Assembly: GCA_002373205.1 (NCBI GenBank)
Contig: DFJV01000052.1
Coordinates: forward strand, 1 to 29,717
Direction of reading: 5' to 3'
Origin: Treponema sp. UBA3662
GTDB taxonomy: Bacteria; Spirochaetota; Spirochaetia; Treponematales; Treponemataceae
Length of the DNA stretch: 29,717 nucleotides
The notes beneath the pieces are model-generated. The model saw only the letters and a list, made by a program, of their open reading frames with translations. It did not search any database and was not told the DNA's origin. Position 1 is the stretch's first letter; every line of letters begins with the position of its first letter. This document shows, piece after piece, positions 8,047 to 15,365 of the stretch. A program made the position numbers and the translations under genes.

Positions 8047-8123
8047 TGTACCGACAATCTGCTTTACAATATAATGAGATTCTTTTTAACTGTAATGAGA
8101 ATTTTCTAGATAAAACAGCGTTC

Positions 8124-8381
8124 TTAGCGTAAAATTGAATCCACAAGGGCCTTAAGTGCTGGGTCCTGCTTTACTGAACTGGTCTCCAAATCCTGTGAAA
8201 TAGTAAAAATTCCGTTCTTAACAATAATAGCCTTTCCTTCTGACTTTACATCCAAACCGTTCATAAAAGCGCTGTCTCCTTGTAAATTTAAAATGCCTTC
8301 AGCTTTTTTTAAAAGTCCGCCGAGCTGCTGTGGCTCTTGAGAAGAATTTTCCTTTTTGATACCGCCGTCTTTCTCTAGCAT
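8124..8381 (-). CDS. Small protein of unknown function
   Basis: An 85-residue, charged, soluble-looking protein with no signal peptide. It has a Lys/Gln/Glu-rich N-terminus and a more ordered C-terminal half (EGKAIIVKNGIFTISQDLE, then DPALKALVDSILR). No family is recognised. The start ATG 8381 has only a weak AAAGG-like stretch about 15 nt upstream. The frame is clean, the residue pattern is protein-like, and it lies in the same direction as the next two minus-strand genes, 99 bp after the 8481-10451 gene. It could be the last member of that transcript. The translation does not look like a repeat shadow. Confidence 0.6.
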   Translation of the reverse strand: MLEKDGGIKKENSSQEPQQLGGLLKKAEGILNLQGDSAFMNGLDVKSEGKAIIVKNGIFTISQDLETSSVKQDPALKALVDSILR

Positions 8382-8480
8382 TTTTTATCAAAGCCTTTGC
8401 ATAGGTTCTATAGTTATCGGAATTTTCACTCCGGGAATTTACAATGCAATCCCTAAAATTTAATTTTTAGCGTCTTGCCC

Positions 8481-10451
8481 TCACGCCTTTCCCTCTTCAC
8501 CCTTAAGCGGATTAAAGGAAACCGTCTCAAAAGAGGAAAGCTCCTTCTTTTCCTGCTCAGACATGGGTTGCTCCTCTTTTTCTGGAACCGGGGAAACGTC
8601 ATCAAATGCCTGGGCCGCTTCTTCCGCAGAAATTTCCAGAACCTTCTTCTTTTCCTGTCCAGAAGCCTCTTTTTCATCCTTTGCAGCCGTTACATCCTTT
8701 ACAGCCGCATCAGGAACATATTCTTCTACTTCCAAGTCTTCGTCCACAGGCTCAGCGTCCAAAACTTCCTCAAGGTCCTCTACATCTTCAGCCTGGGAAA
8801 GCTCCTCCACTTCTTCAACAGCCTCCGCTTCGGGAATTTCCTCTACATCATCAGCTGCCTCTGCCTCGGGAATCTCTTCCACATCATCAACCGCCTCTGC
8901 TTCTGGAATCTCTTCCACATCATCAACCGCCTCTGCTTCTGGAACCTCTTCAAGCTCGTCCACTTCTTCAAGTTCCTCAACTTCATCCGCAGCATCAGAC
9001 TGGGGAACTTCATCCGCAGGGGAAGGCTTTTCCACAAACGGCTTCTCTTCAAGTGAAGCTTCTTTCTCCCTATCCGCAGAATGATCATAATCTATAGAAT
9101 AAAGTTCCTTTTCCGGCTTTGGCTCAAGGTTTTCATTCTTGTAAGAGCTTATAACCTCCGCCATACGCCTGCCGCCGCTCATTGCAGACATAAGCTCGCT
9201 CCAAGACTGGTCAAGGAAAAGGTTAACCTCTTTGCGGTGCTTTTTGCCCCTCTTTCCAAGGCTGCTTATTATCTCCGAGTTAACATCCTGCCTGCGCAAA
9301 GAAAATTCCTTCTCCAAAGCGCGCCAGTCAGCGGTGTCCTTTCTTTCCAAATACTGCCTGAACAAAGAAAGCTCAAATTTGCGGATTCTGGAACTGATAA
9401 TGACCATGTCGTCATGCTTAAGGTTAAAGAGTGTAAATACAATCAGGAAAAGCGTTATAAAGAGGCAAGAAAGTATTACAGCCCGCTCCAGCTCGGAAAA
9501 AGTAAAGACGCTTTCGTTGCAGACCCAGCCTGCCTTGCAATACTTGGAAGAAGATGCGGTAACAAGAACCATAAGCGACTCTTCCTCCTGCCCCTTCACA
9601 ATCACAAGCCGCTCTGCATTACCGTTTTCAACTTTTCCGGCAGCCGCCCACTTCTGCTCTATGGAATCCACCATAAAAGCCCTGTCCTGGTAGGCAAGAT
9701 ACGGCATACCAAAAACAATGCCAACATTCTCCGGAGTCTCAAGATTAGCTTCCGTATTGCGGGGTGCAACAACCTTGCTCTTAGTGTTGAGCGGCAAAAG
9801 ATCCTGTGTTATAAGCTCATCTGTAAAATCACCCGCCTTTACATAAAAAACAATCGTTCCACGCCAGGCAGTGTACTTGTCAAAATAAGGCATGGAAAAA
9901 ATAAGGCGGTCACCGTCGCTGTCAAAATAAAGGCTGGCACGCCTGATTATCTTCTCTGCGGTAGAGGCAAATTCACCGTTGTCGCTGGAGGCAAGGTTTG
10001 CAAATTCAATCTCGTTAAGGGCAGTATAGTCCTTCCATGCAAGATATTCCTTGCTCTGCTGAAAAATATCGCTGTCATAAGTGGAAAAATGAATGTGAAT
10101 GGAATCGTTTTCTACAATGCGGATTCCTTCAAGCCCCTTTACTTCCTCAAAAAGCATTCCTGCAGCCCGTCCGCGCTTGTCCACCTCTTCCTGGGAAGCT
10201 TCCCTTTCTATATAGCTTGCATTCTCCGGCAAAAGGGCATAAGCCGCAAATTTTTCAAGCAGGGCATCTGCATAGCGGTCAAAGGACTGGCCTATCTTTT
10301 CAAGAGTTTCCCCCTTGTTCCTGACCATCCTGGGAGCATAAAATTTTACTTCTATATATTCAAACCCGCCAAGAAAGGCAAAACAGCAAAAACCTGCAAA
10401 CAAGAGAAGGGTTATAAGTAAACTTACCAACGTTTTTTGAGTCTGGGACAC
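8481..10451 (-). CDS. Two-TM envelope protein with periplasmic domain and acidic repeat tail
   Basis: A 656-residue protein. TM helix at 9-29, an extracytoplasmic domain at about 30-324, a second TM at about 325-344, then a cytoplasmic part. This is the topology of a receptor or sensor, and the extracytoplasmic region could be a Cache-like ligand-binding fold, but no motif proves it. The cytoplasmic part has a basic helical stretch (360-435), then a Glu/Asp/Pro/Ala-rich tail (about 470-620) with tandem EEIPEAEAVDDV repeats. No kinase, HAMP or methyl-accepting domain is seen. Translation starts at GTG 10451 with GAGG 6 nt upstream; a GCCG/CGGC hairpin lies in the leader. The gene ends 30 nt from Lys- and Arg-rich shadow frames that are not real. 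Confidence 0.78.
   Translation of the reverse strand: MSQTQKTLVSLLITLLLFAGFCCFAFLGGFEYIEVKFYAPRMVRNKGETLEKIGQSFDRYADALLEKFAAYALLPENASYIEREASQEEVDKRGRAAGMLFEEVKGLEGIRIVENDSIHIHFSTYDSDIFQQSKEYLAWKDYTALNEIEFANLASSDNGEFASTAEKIIRRASLYFDSDGDRLIFSMPYFDKYTAWRGTIVFYVKAGDFTDELITQDLLPLNTKSKVVAPRNTEANLETPENVGIVFGMPYLAYQDRAFMVDSIEQKWAAAGKVENGNAERLVIVKGQEEESLMVLVTASSSKYCKAGWVCNESVFTFSELERAVILSCLFITLFLIVFTLFNLKHDDMVIISSRIRKFELSLFRQYLERKDTADWRALEKEFSLRRQDVNSEIISSLGKRGKKHRKEVNLFLDQSWSELMSAMSGGRRMAEVISSYKNENLEPKPEKELYSIDYDHSADREKEASLEEKPFVEKPSPADEVPQSDAADEVEELEEVDELEEVPEAEAVDDVEEIPEAEAVDDVEEIPEAEAADDVEEIPEAEAVEEVEELSQAEDVEDLEEVLDAEPVDEDLEVEEYVPDAAVKDVTAAKDEKEASGQEKKKVLEISAEEAAQAFDDVSPVPEKEEQPMSEQEKKELSSFETVSFNPLKGEEGKA
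8808..8951 (-). repeat. 36-bp coding tandem repeat (acidic 12-residue unit)
   Basis: Residues 501-548 of the 8481-10451 protein consist of four copies of EE[I/V]PEAEAVDDV with a few substitutions. The DNA copies are near-identical, so copy number may vary between strains. Looser acidic repeats extend on both sides (residues 485-575). Confidence 0.85.
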
Positions 10452-10552
10452 AATTTACCTCAAGGACATTGCCGGAAAAACGGCAGAATTCCCTTTGATT
10501 TTCGGCATATTGCATTTTAAATTTAAATTTTCTTGCGGCGCTTTTATATGCT

Positions 10553-10640
10553 AAGGGCTTTCCGGGGTTCCGCGGGTCCCTTCCCGCTCCATTCCTTCGG
10601 AACGGCAAAGCCGCCCCTCCAATCCCGGCCGTGCCTGCTT
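10553..10640. repeat. Family C mosaic repeat, copy 2
   Basis: CTTTCCGGGGTTCCGCGGGT through GCCGCCCCTCCAATC, colinear with 7960-8046 and 15366-15496. It carries a GCGGGTCCCTTCCCGC hairpin and a TTCCTTCGGAA hairpin, at the same places where copy 1 has differing but also self-complementary stems. Confidence 0.7.
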
Positions 10641-10649
10641 TTTCGTCGT

Positions 10650-10697
10650 GCAATCCTTATCCTCACCAATAATCTCAAGCATATTTGCACAGCGAGT
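10650..10697 (-). pseudogene. Remnant of the 3' end of an HD-GYP gene
   Basis: Read on the minus strand this gives RCANMLEIIGEDKDC, which lines up with YAKIMLEMIDEDKEY at the C-terminus of the intact HD-GYP protein encoded just upstream on the same strand (residues 329-343). The DNA matches well over about 45 bp with one 3-bp gap. No HD-GYP core is present around it, so this is a leftover of a partial duplication or of a decayed paralogue. The short frame 10551-10760 that contains it should not be called as a gene. Confidence 0.5.
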
Positions 10698-10777
10698 TTT
10701 ATTTCCTATTCCAGGACACCGCAGGTTTATCAGACATATTTCGCTGGTAGTGGAATACAAAACTGATTTCCGTATTT

Positions 10778-11821
10778 CTACTCCTTCATCTTGTATTCCT
10801 TATCCTCATCAATCATTTCCAGCATGATTTTTGCATACTTTGGGTCAAACTGGGTGCCCAGCCCCTTCTCTATCTCCCTGCGGACATCCTGCTGGGCCAT
10901 TGTATAGCGGTAACTGCGGTTGCTGGTCATAGCGTCATAGGCATCCGCAACAGAAATAATGCGGGCAAGATCCGGAATATCCTCTCCGCAAAGCCCCTCC
11001 GGGTAACCGTGGCCGTCATACTTCTCGTGGTGGTAGTGGGCACCAATATTCAGGTAGGGGGAGCGCGTTATATTGGAAAGAATTTCCCAGCCCCAGACCG
11101 TATGCTTCTTAATCTCGGCAAATTCATCCGGCGTAAGCTTGCCCTTCTTGTTGATTATAGTTCCGCTAACACCAATCTTACCAACATCATGAAGCAGTGC
11201 TGCAAAATAAATCTCTTGAATTTCCCTCTCGCTTTTTCCAGCCCGTCTTGCAATCTCCTTGGAATAGTCAGCCACCCGGTTTGAATGTCCGCGGGTGTAG
11301 CGGTCCTTGGCATCAATAGCCGTAGCCAAAGCCCTGGCCGTCTCCGTAAACAACTGGCTCAAATGCTCCTGCTCAGCCTTCATCAATGCAAGCTTTTCGT
11401 CCTGCATGCGGTCCAAGGACTGGTTCTTCCTGTAAATAAGAATCACCGCAATTATAGAAGTAAGGGCAATAAAAGTTCCCGGCAAACTTGGAATATTGTG
11501 CCTAATAAAAATCCCCTGGGCAAGCCGAATAAACCTTACAACGGTAATCCCCATACAGGTGCAAAAACCAAGCTTCCCAAAAAAAACCACAAGAAAAATA
11601 AGAACTATATTCGAAATAGAAGACAAAACCCCCGCAAAGGCAGAAAGAGGAATCCTGCCATTCAAAACCGTAACCATCGCGCGGGAATGGGCAAAATGAG
11701 TTGTATAAGGAACAGTTATAAAATAGAGAGCAAGAGTAATCAAAAGCATTACCCAAGTAAGAGGACGCATAGCCTTTACTTCTGCCACAAGTGAACCAAA
11801 AAAACAGCGGACTCTTTTCAT
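10778..11821 (-). CDS. Membrane-anchored HD-GYP cyclic-di-GMP phosphodiesterase
   Basis: A 347-residue protein: four hydrophobic segments at about 23-40, 58-81, 86-105 and 115-131, a short coiled linker (136-165), then a full HD-GYP domain (about 165-340). Metal and signature residues seen: H179, H211-D212 (LLHDVGKIG), H240, H264-H265 and the motif HHEKYDGHGYP at 264-274, then D292 (VADAYDAMTSNRSYR). It should hydrolyse c-di-GMP, with input through the membrane part. No receiver or GGDEF domain is present. Start ATG 11821 lacks a Shine-Dalgarno; an extended -10 (TGTTATAAT) lies 8 nt upstream, so the leader would be 0-3 nt. A decayed fragment of a related gene follows it at 10650-10697. Confidence 0.9.
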   Translation of the reverse strand: MKRVRCFFGSLVAEVKAMRPLTWVMLLITLALYFITVPYTTHFAHSRAMVTVLNGRIPLSAFAGVLSSISNIVLIFLVVFFGKLGFCTCMGITVVRFIRLAQGIFIRHNIPSLPGTFIALTSIIAVILIYRKNQSLDRMQDEKLALMKAEQEHLSQLFTETARALATAIDAKDRYTRGHSNRVADYSKEIARRAGKSEREIQEIYFAALLHDVGKIGVSGTIINKKGKLTPDEFAEIKKHTVWGWEILSNITRSPYLNIGAHYHHEKYDGHGYPEGLCGEDIPDLARIISVADAYDAMTSNRSYRYTMAQQDVRREIEKGLGTQFDPKYAKIMLEMIDEDKEYKMKE

Positions 11822-11829
11822 AATAAAAA

Positions 11830-11838
11830 ATTATAACA
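11830..11838 (-). promoter_or_regulatory. Extended -10 promoter of the HD-GYP gene
   Basis: TGTTATAAT on the minus strand, 8 nt before ATG 11821. No matching -35 is seen, as often with extended -10 promoters. The leader would be almost absent. Confidence 0.55.
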
Positions 11839-11929
11839 CATAATCAAAAATTTGGCATATTTTTTTCCAATTTTAACCAAAAATTTAAATTTCTCTAATT
11901 CTATTTCTATGGCAAGCAAGAAATACCGT

Positions 11930-12040
11930 TCCCTAAGCCTGCCTTGGAAAAATCCCTCCTTGGATTTTTCCAAGGATTGCGGAATCGCAAAGCAATTCCG
12001 CATGCTGCTAAAACGCCCATCCATGGGCTCATTAAATTTC
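11930..12040. repeat. Family B multi-hairpin repeat, copy 2
   Basis: Three hairpins in a row: a perfect 14-bp stem 11942-11955/11962-11975 with loop CTCCTT; TGCGGAAT/ATTCCGCA around 11979-12004; and GCCCAT/ATGGGC at about 12014-12027. The copy at 12085-12245 has the same order and spacing with different but still complementary stem bases. No gene is supported in 11822-12464. Confidence 0.75.
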
Positions 12041-12084
12041 ATCAAGAAAGAAAAAACTTCCTCGTCTTTATTAAAAACAGATGT

Positions 12085-12245
12085 CAAAATAGGGGTCCTT
12101 AGGCATATCGCGATACGTTGAGCGATATGGCCCCTAAGCCGTGCCTGCCCAGAAAAAATCCCTCCATGGATTTTTTCTGGGATTGCAGAATCGCTTCGCA
12201 ATTCTGCACGCTGCTAAAACGCACCTCCTTGCGCTCTTAAATACT
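12085..12245. repeat. Family B multi-hairpin repeat, copy 3
   Basis: Hairpins: CATATCGC/GCGATATG at 12104-12111 and 12122-12129, nested in CTTAGG/CCTAAG; a perfect 14-bp stem 12148-12161/12168-12181 with loop CTCCAT; TGCAGAAT/ATTCTGCA near 12185-12209; and CGCA/TGCG at 12220-12233. Short frames across it are repeat shadows. Confidence 0.75.
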
Positions 12246-12313
12246 GGCAAGCAAGAAATGTCGTATAACCATTGTCTCTGCAAACAAAAAACATCTGTAG
12301 ACATACTGGGGTT

Positions 12314-12333
12314 CTTAGGGGCTAGCCCCTAAG
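12314..12333. repeat. Perfect 20-bp palindrome
   Basis: CTTAGGGGCT followed by its exact complement AGCCCCTAAG. The outer bases CTTAGG/CCTAAG equal those of the hairpin at 12098-12136, but here the inner part is only 8 nt. Confidence 0.8.
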
Positions 12334-12355
12334 CGGTGCTGGAAAGAAGGGGTGG

Positions 12356-12407
12356 TTTGGAGGGGAGGAAAAACCGCTTCCGAGTAGAGGTTTTCCTCCC
12401 CTCCAAA
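12356..12407. repeat. Long hairpin upstream of era
   Basis: Arm 12356-12375 (TTTGGAGGGGAGGAAAAACC) pairs with 12389-12407 over about 19 bp with one bulged A. No T run follows. It ends 22 bp before the era -35 box and is joined to a small CAAGGG/CCCTTG hairpin at 12418-12432. It could insulate era from upstream transcription. Confidence 0.65.
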
Positions 12408-12429
12408 TTCTGGGGTCCAAGGGCCACCC

Positions 12430-12458
12430 TTGAAAATTCAATTTTTTTTTGCTAGACT
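12430..12458 (+). promoter_or_regulatory. Promoter of era, leaderless geometry
   Basis: TTGAAA at 12430-12435, 17-bp spacer, TAGACT at 12453-12458. The predicted first transcribed base, 7 nt on, is 12465, the A of the era start codon. There is no Shine-Dalgarno in the T-rich stretch before it. Confidence 0.65.
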
Positions 12459-12464
12459 TATTAT

Positions 12465-13382
12465 ATGGAAGAAGAAAACACAGAAGTAAAGCCGGTCGGA
12501 CCAAAGACCGCACTTGTAAGCATAATCGGAAGACCTTCAGCGGGAAAATCCACATTCCTCAACACTGCAAGCGGAGAAAAAATCAGCATAGTGTCCGCAG
12601 TACCGCAGACCACAAGAAACGCAATCCGCGGAATCGTAAACACATCGCTTGGCCAGCTTGTATTTGTAGACACCCCGGGCCTTCACCTAAGCGAAAAAAA
12701 GCTTAACCTAAAGCTTACAAAAATAGCGGCAGACCAGATAAAAGACAGCGACGCAATTCTGTACATTCTAGACTCCACCCGCGACCACGGCGAAGAGGAA
12801 GAGCTAATCAGCTCCATGGTAAAGCCCTTTGCCCAAAAGCTGGTAATCGCAATCAACAAGACAGACTCACCAGAATCATCAGCATCAATCACAAAGCTTT
12901 TCCTGGACAAGCAGTTCCCCGACTTTCCAAAGGAACGCATTGTAGAAATTAGCGCCCAGGAAGACAAAAACGTAAACGAAGTGCTAAAGGCCCTCTACGA
13001 CCTTGCCCCTGTAGCCCCCCACCTTTACCCGGAAGAATACTACACAGACCAGGAAGTTGAATTCCGCATAAGCGAAATAATCCGCGGAAAGGCAATAGAG
13101 CGCCTTGAACAGGAACTCCCCCACGCCATCTACATAAGCATAGAAGACATGAAGATGGAAAAGCAGAACCTTCTAAAAGTCCGCGCCAACATCTGCGTAG
13201 AGCGCGAAAGCCAAAAGGGAATCGTAATCGGAAAGGGAGCCGCAATGATAAAGGCCATCCGTGTAGAAAGCATAAAAGAATGCAGAAAGATTTTCCCCTA
13301 CCGCGTAGACCTAGACCTTCAGGTAAAAGTAGACAAAAACTGGCGCCAAAAAGACGCAGTACTGAACAAAATCCTAAAGTAG
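12465..13382 (+). CDS. era: GTPase Era, 16S rRNA-binding ribosome assembly factor
   Basis: A 305-residue protein that binds the 3' end of 16S rRNA during 30S maturation and couples GTP hydrolysis to release. G1 GRPSAGKS 22-29 (usual form GRPNVGKS), G2 PQTTR 47-51, G3 DTPG 69-72, G4 NKTD 131-134, G5 SAQ 163-165, then a C-terminal KH domain with GIVIGKGAAMIKAI at 252-265. Length is normal for Era. It stands alone, between repeat zones, from a promoter that puts the first transcript base on the ATG. Era is usually found with rRNA-processing genes such as ybeY or rnc; that linkage is absent here. Confidence 0.95.
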   Translation: MEEENTEVKPVGPKTALVSIIGRPSAGKSTFLNTASGEKISIVSAVPQTTRNAIRGIVNTSLGQLVFVDTPGLHLSEKKLNLKLTKIAADQIKDSDAILYILDSTRDHGEEEELISSMVKPFAQKLVIAINKTDSPESSASITKLFLDKQFPDFPKERIVEISAQEDKNVNEVLKALYDLAPVAPHLYPEEYYTDQEVEFRISEIIRGKAIERLEQELPHAIYISIEDMKMEKQNLLKVRANICVERESQKGIVIGKGAAMIKAIRVESIKECRKIFPYRVDLDLQVKVDKNWRQKDAVLNKILK

Positions 13383-13405
13383 CACCATAGTTTTAGGTAA
13401 CAACC

Positions 13406-13484
13406 GTCATTCCGGGCTCCGACCCGGAATCTGTAAAAGCAAAACCCTAGCAGTACACAGACCCTGAATCCAGTTCAGGGTGAC
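13406..13484. repeat. GTCAT...GTGAC inverted-repeat element (family D, copy 3)
   Basis: Begins GTCATTCCGGGCTCCGACCC and ends GTTCAGGGTGAC. The first hairpin is CCGGG/CCCGG where copies 1 and 2 have CCGAA/TTCGG or CGAA/TTCG, a compensated change. The second is ACCCTGAA/TTCAGGGT. Confidence 0.75.
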
Positions 13485-13526
13485 GACCTTCATCCCAAGT
13501 AGCAACCGTCATTTCGGGTACAAACT

Positions 13527-13640
13527 GTCATTCCGGGCCCCGACCCGGAATCTGTAAAAGCTAAAGCCTAGCGGTACACAGACCCTGAATCCACATTCGT
13601 AGCAAGTGCGTGCGAATGTGGCGTAGCAGTTCAGGGTGAC
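13527..13640. repeat. Family D copy 4 with a 35-bp nested hairpin
   Basis: Almost identical to 13406-13484, but between GAATCCA and GTTCAGGG it carries 35 extra bases (13594-13628). These create a 9-bp perfect hairpin, CCACATTCG at 13591-13599 with CGAATGTGG at 13613-13621. Confidence 0.8.
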
Positions 13641-13669
13641 GACCTTTTGTAACTTTTAGATTTTCTTTG

Positions 13670-13855
13670 CTAACATATACCAATTTTGGGGCGTTGTCCG
13701 CTTACGCTACCGAGTTTCTGCGAAACTCGCGGAATTGTCTGTTAACACGCACCAATTATAGCAGGCGTTGCGGGCGGCGTTTGAGCCCGCAGAAGGGGGT
13801 GTGCCGAAGACCTTGGGCTGAGGCCAGGGGGAAGGCTTTCCCCCCCTGCATTAAA
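13670..13855 (-). repeat. Inverted copy of the family A repeat
   Basis: Reverse complement of the type seen at 4408-5010: GGGGCGTTGTCCGCTTACGC, a CGAGTTTC/GAAACTCG hairpin, CCAATTATAGCAGGC, GCCCGCAGAAGGGGG, and a CAGGGGGAA/TTCCCCC hairpin at about 13825-13848. This last hairpin lies just past the argJ stop but has no T run. No gene is seen in 13383-13862. Confidence 0.65.
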
Positions 13856-13862
13856 ATTATTG

Positions 13863-15164
13863 TTAGCTTCTGTAGTCGCCGTTTATTTTTACGTAGTCGT
13901 AAGTTAGGTCGCAGCCCCATGCGCGTCCGTTGGCGGATCCAGAGTCTTCAAGGTTTACTTCGATTTCTACTGCCTGTGAAGAAAGGATGGCGGTGGCTTT
14001 TTCTTCGTCAAAGCTAAGGCCTACGCCATTGTGGACAACTTCTATGCGTTCTGCCGGGTCTTTTGACGCAACCTCTGTGATTCCGTCTTTGAGGGCATCG
14101 GCGTAGCGGTCTGAGTTCTTTTTGCCGGAGAAGAAGACCGAGCATTTGGAAGGCTCAAAGTCGTAGCCAGAGTAGCCAAGTGCGCAGAGTATGCGTCCGC
14201 AGTTTGCATCGCGACCGTAGATTGCGGCTTTTACAAGGCTTGAAGAGATTACGGCTTTTGCAAGTCCGCGGGCAGTTTTTTCGTCTTTTGCTCCGTTTAC
14301 AGTACATTCAACAAGATGGGTTGCTCCTTCACCGTCTGCTGCAATTTTCATTGCCATTACGGTGTTGAGCGCATTGAGTGCTTCCATGAATGCGTCAAAG
14401 TCTGCACCTTCGCCTGTTATTTCTTTGTTGCCGGCTTTTCCGCTTGCCATAGCGGTGAGGGTGTCATTTGTTGAAGTGTCGCCGTCTACGCTTACGCAGT
14501 TGTAGGTTTTTTCTGCAGAAAGAAGGAGTGCCTTGTGCAGCATTTCCGCGCTGATTGCACAGTCGGTTGTTACGAAGGAAAGCATTGTTCCCATGTTGAT
14601 GTGAATCATTCCGCTTCCCTTGCACATGCAGCCTATGCGTACTGTCTTTCCGCCAACTTCTGTTTCTACGGCACATTCCTTAAAGTGGGTGTCCGTAGTC
14701 ATGATTGCTGTGCGTGCTTCCTTGTGACCTTCTTTGGAAAGGCCCTTTACCAAAGTTGGCATGCTGGCTTCTATTTTTTCTACAGGCACGTGCTGGCCTA
14801 TGATTCCTGTTGAGCATACGATGATGTTTTCTTTTGGAATGCTGACTCCTGTCTTTGCAATTTCCTGGGAAACCGATGTTGCCATGCGGACAGCGTTCTG
14901 GTAGCCTACTTCACCGGTGCATGCGTTTGCATAGCATACGTTGCATACTGCGGCCTGGGCCTTTCCTGTTGCCACAACCTTTCTTGTGTATTTTACGCAT
15001 TCTGCCTGTGAGCGGTTCTGTGTAAAGATTCCTGCGGCAGTGCACATTGTGTCGCTAAAGATAAGTGCCGTGTCGTTTGTCTTGCGGCTTTCCTTTAAGC
15101 CTGAGTGGATTCCGTTTGCCGTGAACCCTATTGGTGCGGTAACTCCGCCATCGATGAATTTCAT
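13863..15164 (-). CDS. argJ: Bifunctional glutamate N-acetyltransferase / ornithine acetyltransferase
   Basis: A 433-residue Ntn-type enzyme of arginine synthesis that moves acetyl groups from N-acetylornithine to glutamate, and in bifunctional members also uses acetyl-CoA. It is made as one chain and cuts itself before a conserved Thr. Here the site reads MIHINMGTMLSFVTTD, so the cut would be between Gly and Thr where many ArgJ have Ala-Thr; the Thr nucleophile is intact. C-terminal landmarks: YGRDANCGRILCALGYSG and the GRAWGCDLTYDYVKINGDYR ending. Start chosen at ATG 15164, with GGAGG 7 nt upstream; an upstream in-frame ATG at 15191 adds nine residues. No other arg gene is adjacent, so the rest of the pathway is elsewhere. 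Confidence 0.95.
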   Translation of the reverse strand: MKFIDGGVTAPIGFTANGIHSGLKESRKTNDTALIFSDTMCTAAGIFTQNRSQAECVKYTRKVVATGKAQAAVCNVCYANACTGEVGYQNAVRMATSVSQEIAKTGVSIPKENIIVCSTGIIGQHVPVEKIEASMPTLVKGLSKEGHKEARTAIMTTDTHFKECAVETEVGGKTVRIGCMCKGSGMIHINMGTMLSFVTTDCAISAEMLHKALLLSAEKTYNCVSVDGDTSTNDTLTAMASGKAGNKEITGEGADFDAFMEALNALNTVMAMKIAADGEGATHLVECTVNGAKDEKTARGLAKAVISSSLVKAAIYGRDANCGRILCALGYSGYDFEPSKCSVFFSGKKNSDRYADALKDGITEVASKDPAERIEVVHNGVGLSFDEEKATAILSSQAVEIEVNLEDSGSANGRAWGCDLTYDYVKINGDYRS

Positions 15165-15171
15165 GTTTATA

Positions 15172-15176
15172 CCTCC
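15172..15176 (-). promoter_or_regulatory. Shine-Dalgarno that fixes the argJ start
   Basis: GGAGG on the minus strand, 7 nt before ATG 15164. It lies inside the extra nine codons that a start at 15191 would give, so it favours the shorter protein. Confidence 0.8.
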
Positions 15177-15197
15177 GACTGGGCGATTCATTGCATG

Positions 15198-15226
15198 ATT
15201 ATAATGGATTCTGCCTTCGTTTACAA
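15198..15226 (-). promoter_or_regulatory. argJ promoter
   Basis: On the minus strand: TTGTAA (15226-15221), 17-bp spacer, TATAAT (15203-15198). The transcript should begin at 15191, exactly on the upstream in-frame ATG, with a 27-nt leader to the Shine-Dalgarno-led ATG 15164. Confidence 0.75.
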
Positions 15227-15365
15227 GTGTAAAACTTTAAACTAAAAACTTAAAGACAAAAGTTAAGGTGGAAATGGTTAAGGGGGAATTTTTTTTGATA
15301 ATTTTTTGGACGGTAATTATTGTGTCTGGGCAAACATCCCTTTTGCAAACGCTTTAATTACTTTG

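Noticed and set aside
8475..9097. Ser/Thr-, Leu- and Pro-rich + strand frames opposite the acidic repeat protein
   Set aside because: Mirror of the acidic repeat on the other strand. The minus-strand frame has two TM helices and a proper ribosome site.
9081..10421. 446-residue + strand frame opposite the envelope protein
   Set aside because: No ribosome site and no recognisable domain, and its length follows from codon bias of the real minus-strand gene.
13825..13848. Terminator of argJ
   Set aside because: The hairpin is strong but no T run follows on the minus strand, and the sequence belongs to the dispersed family A repeat.
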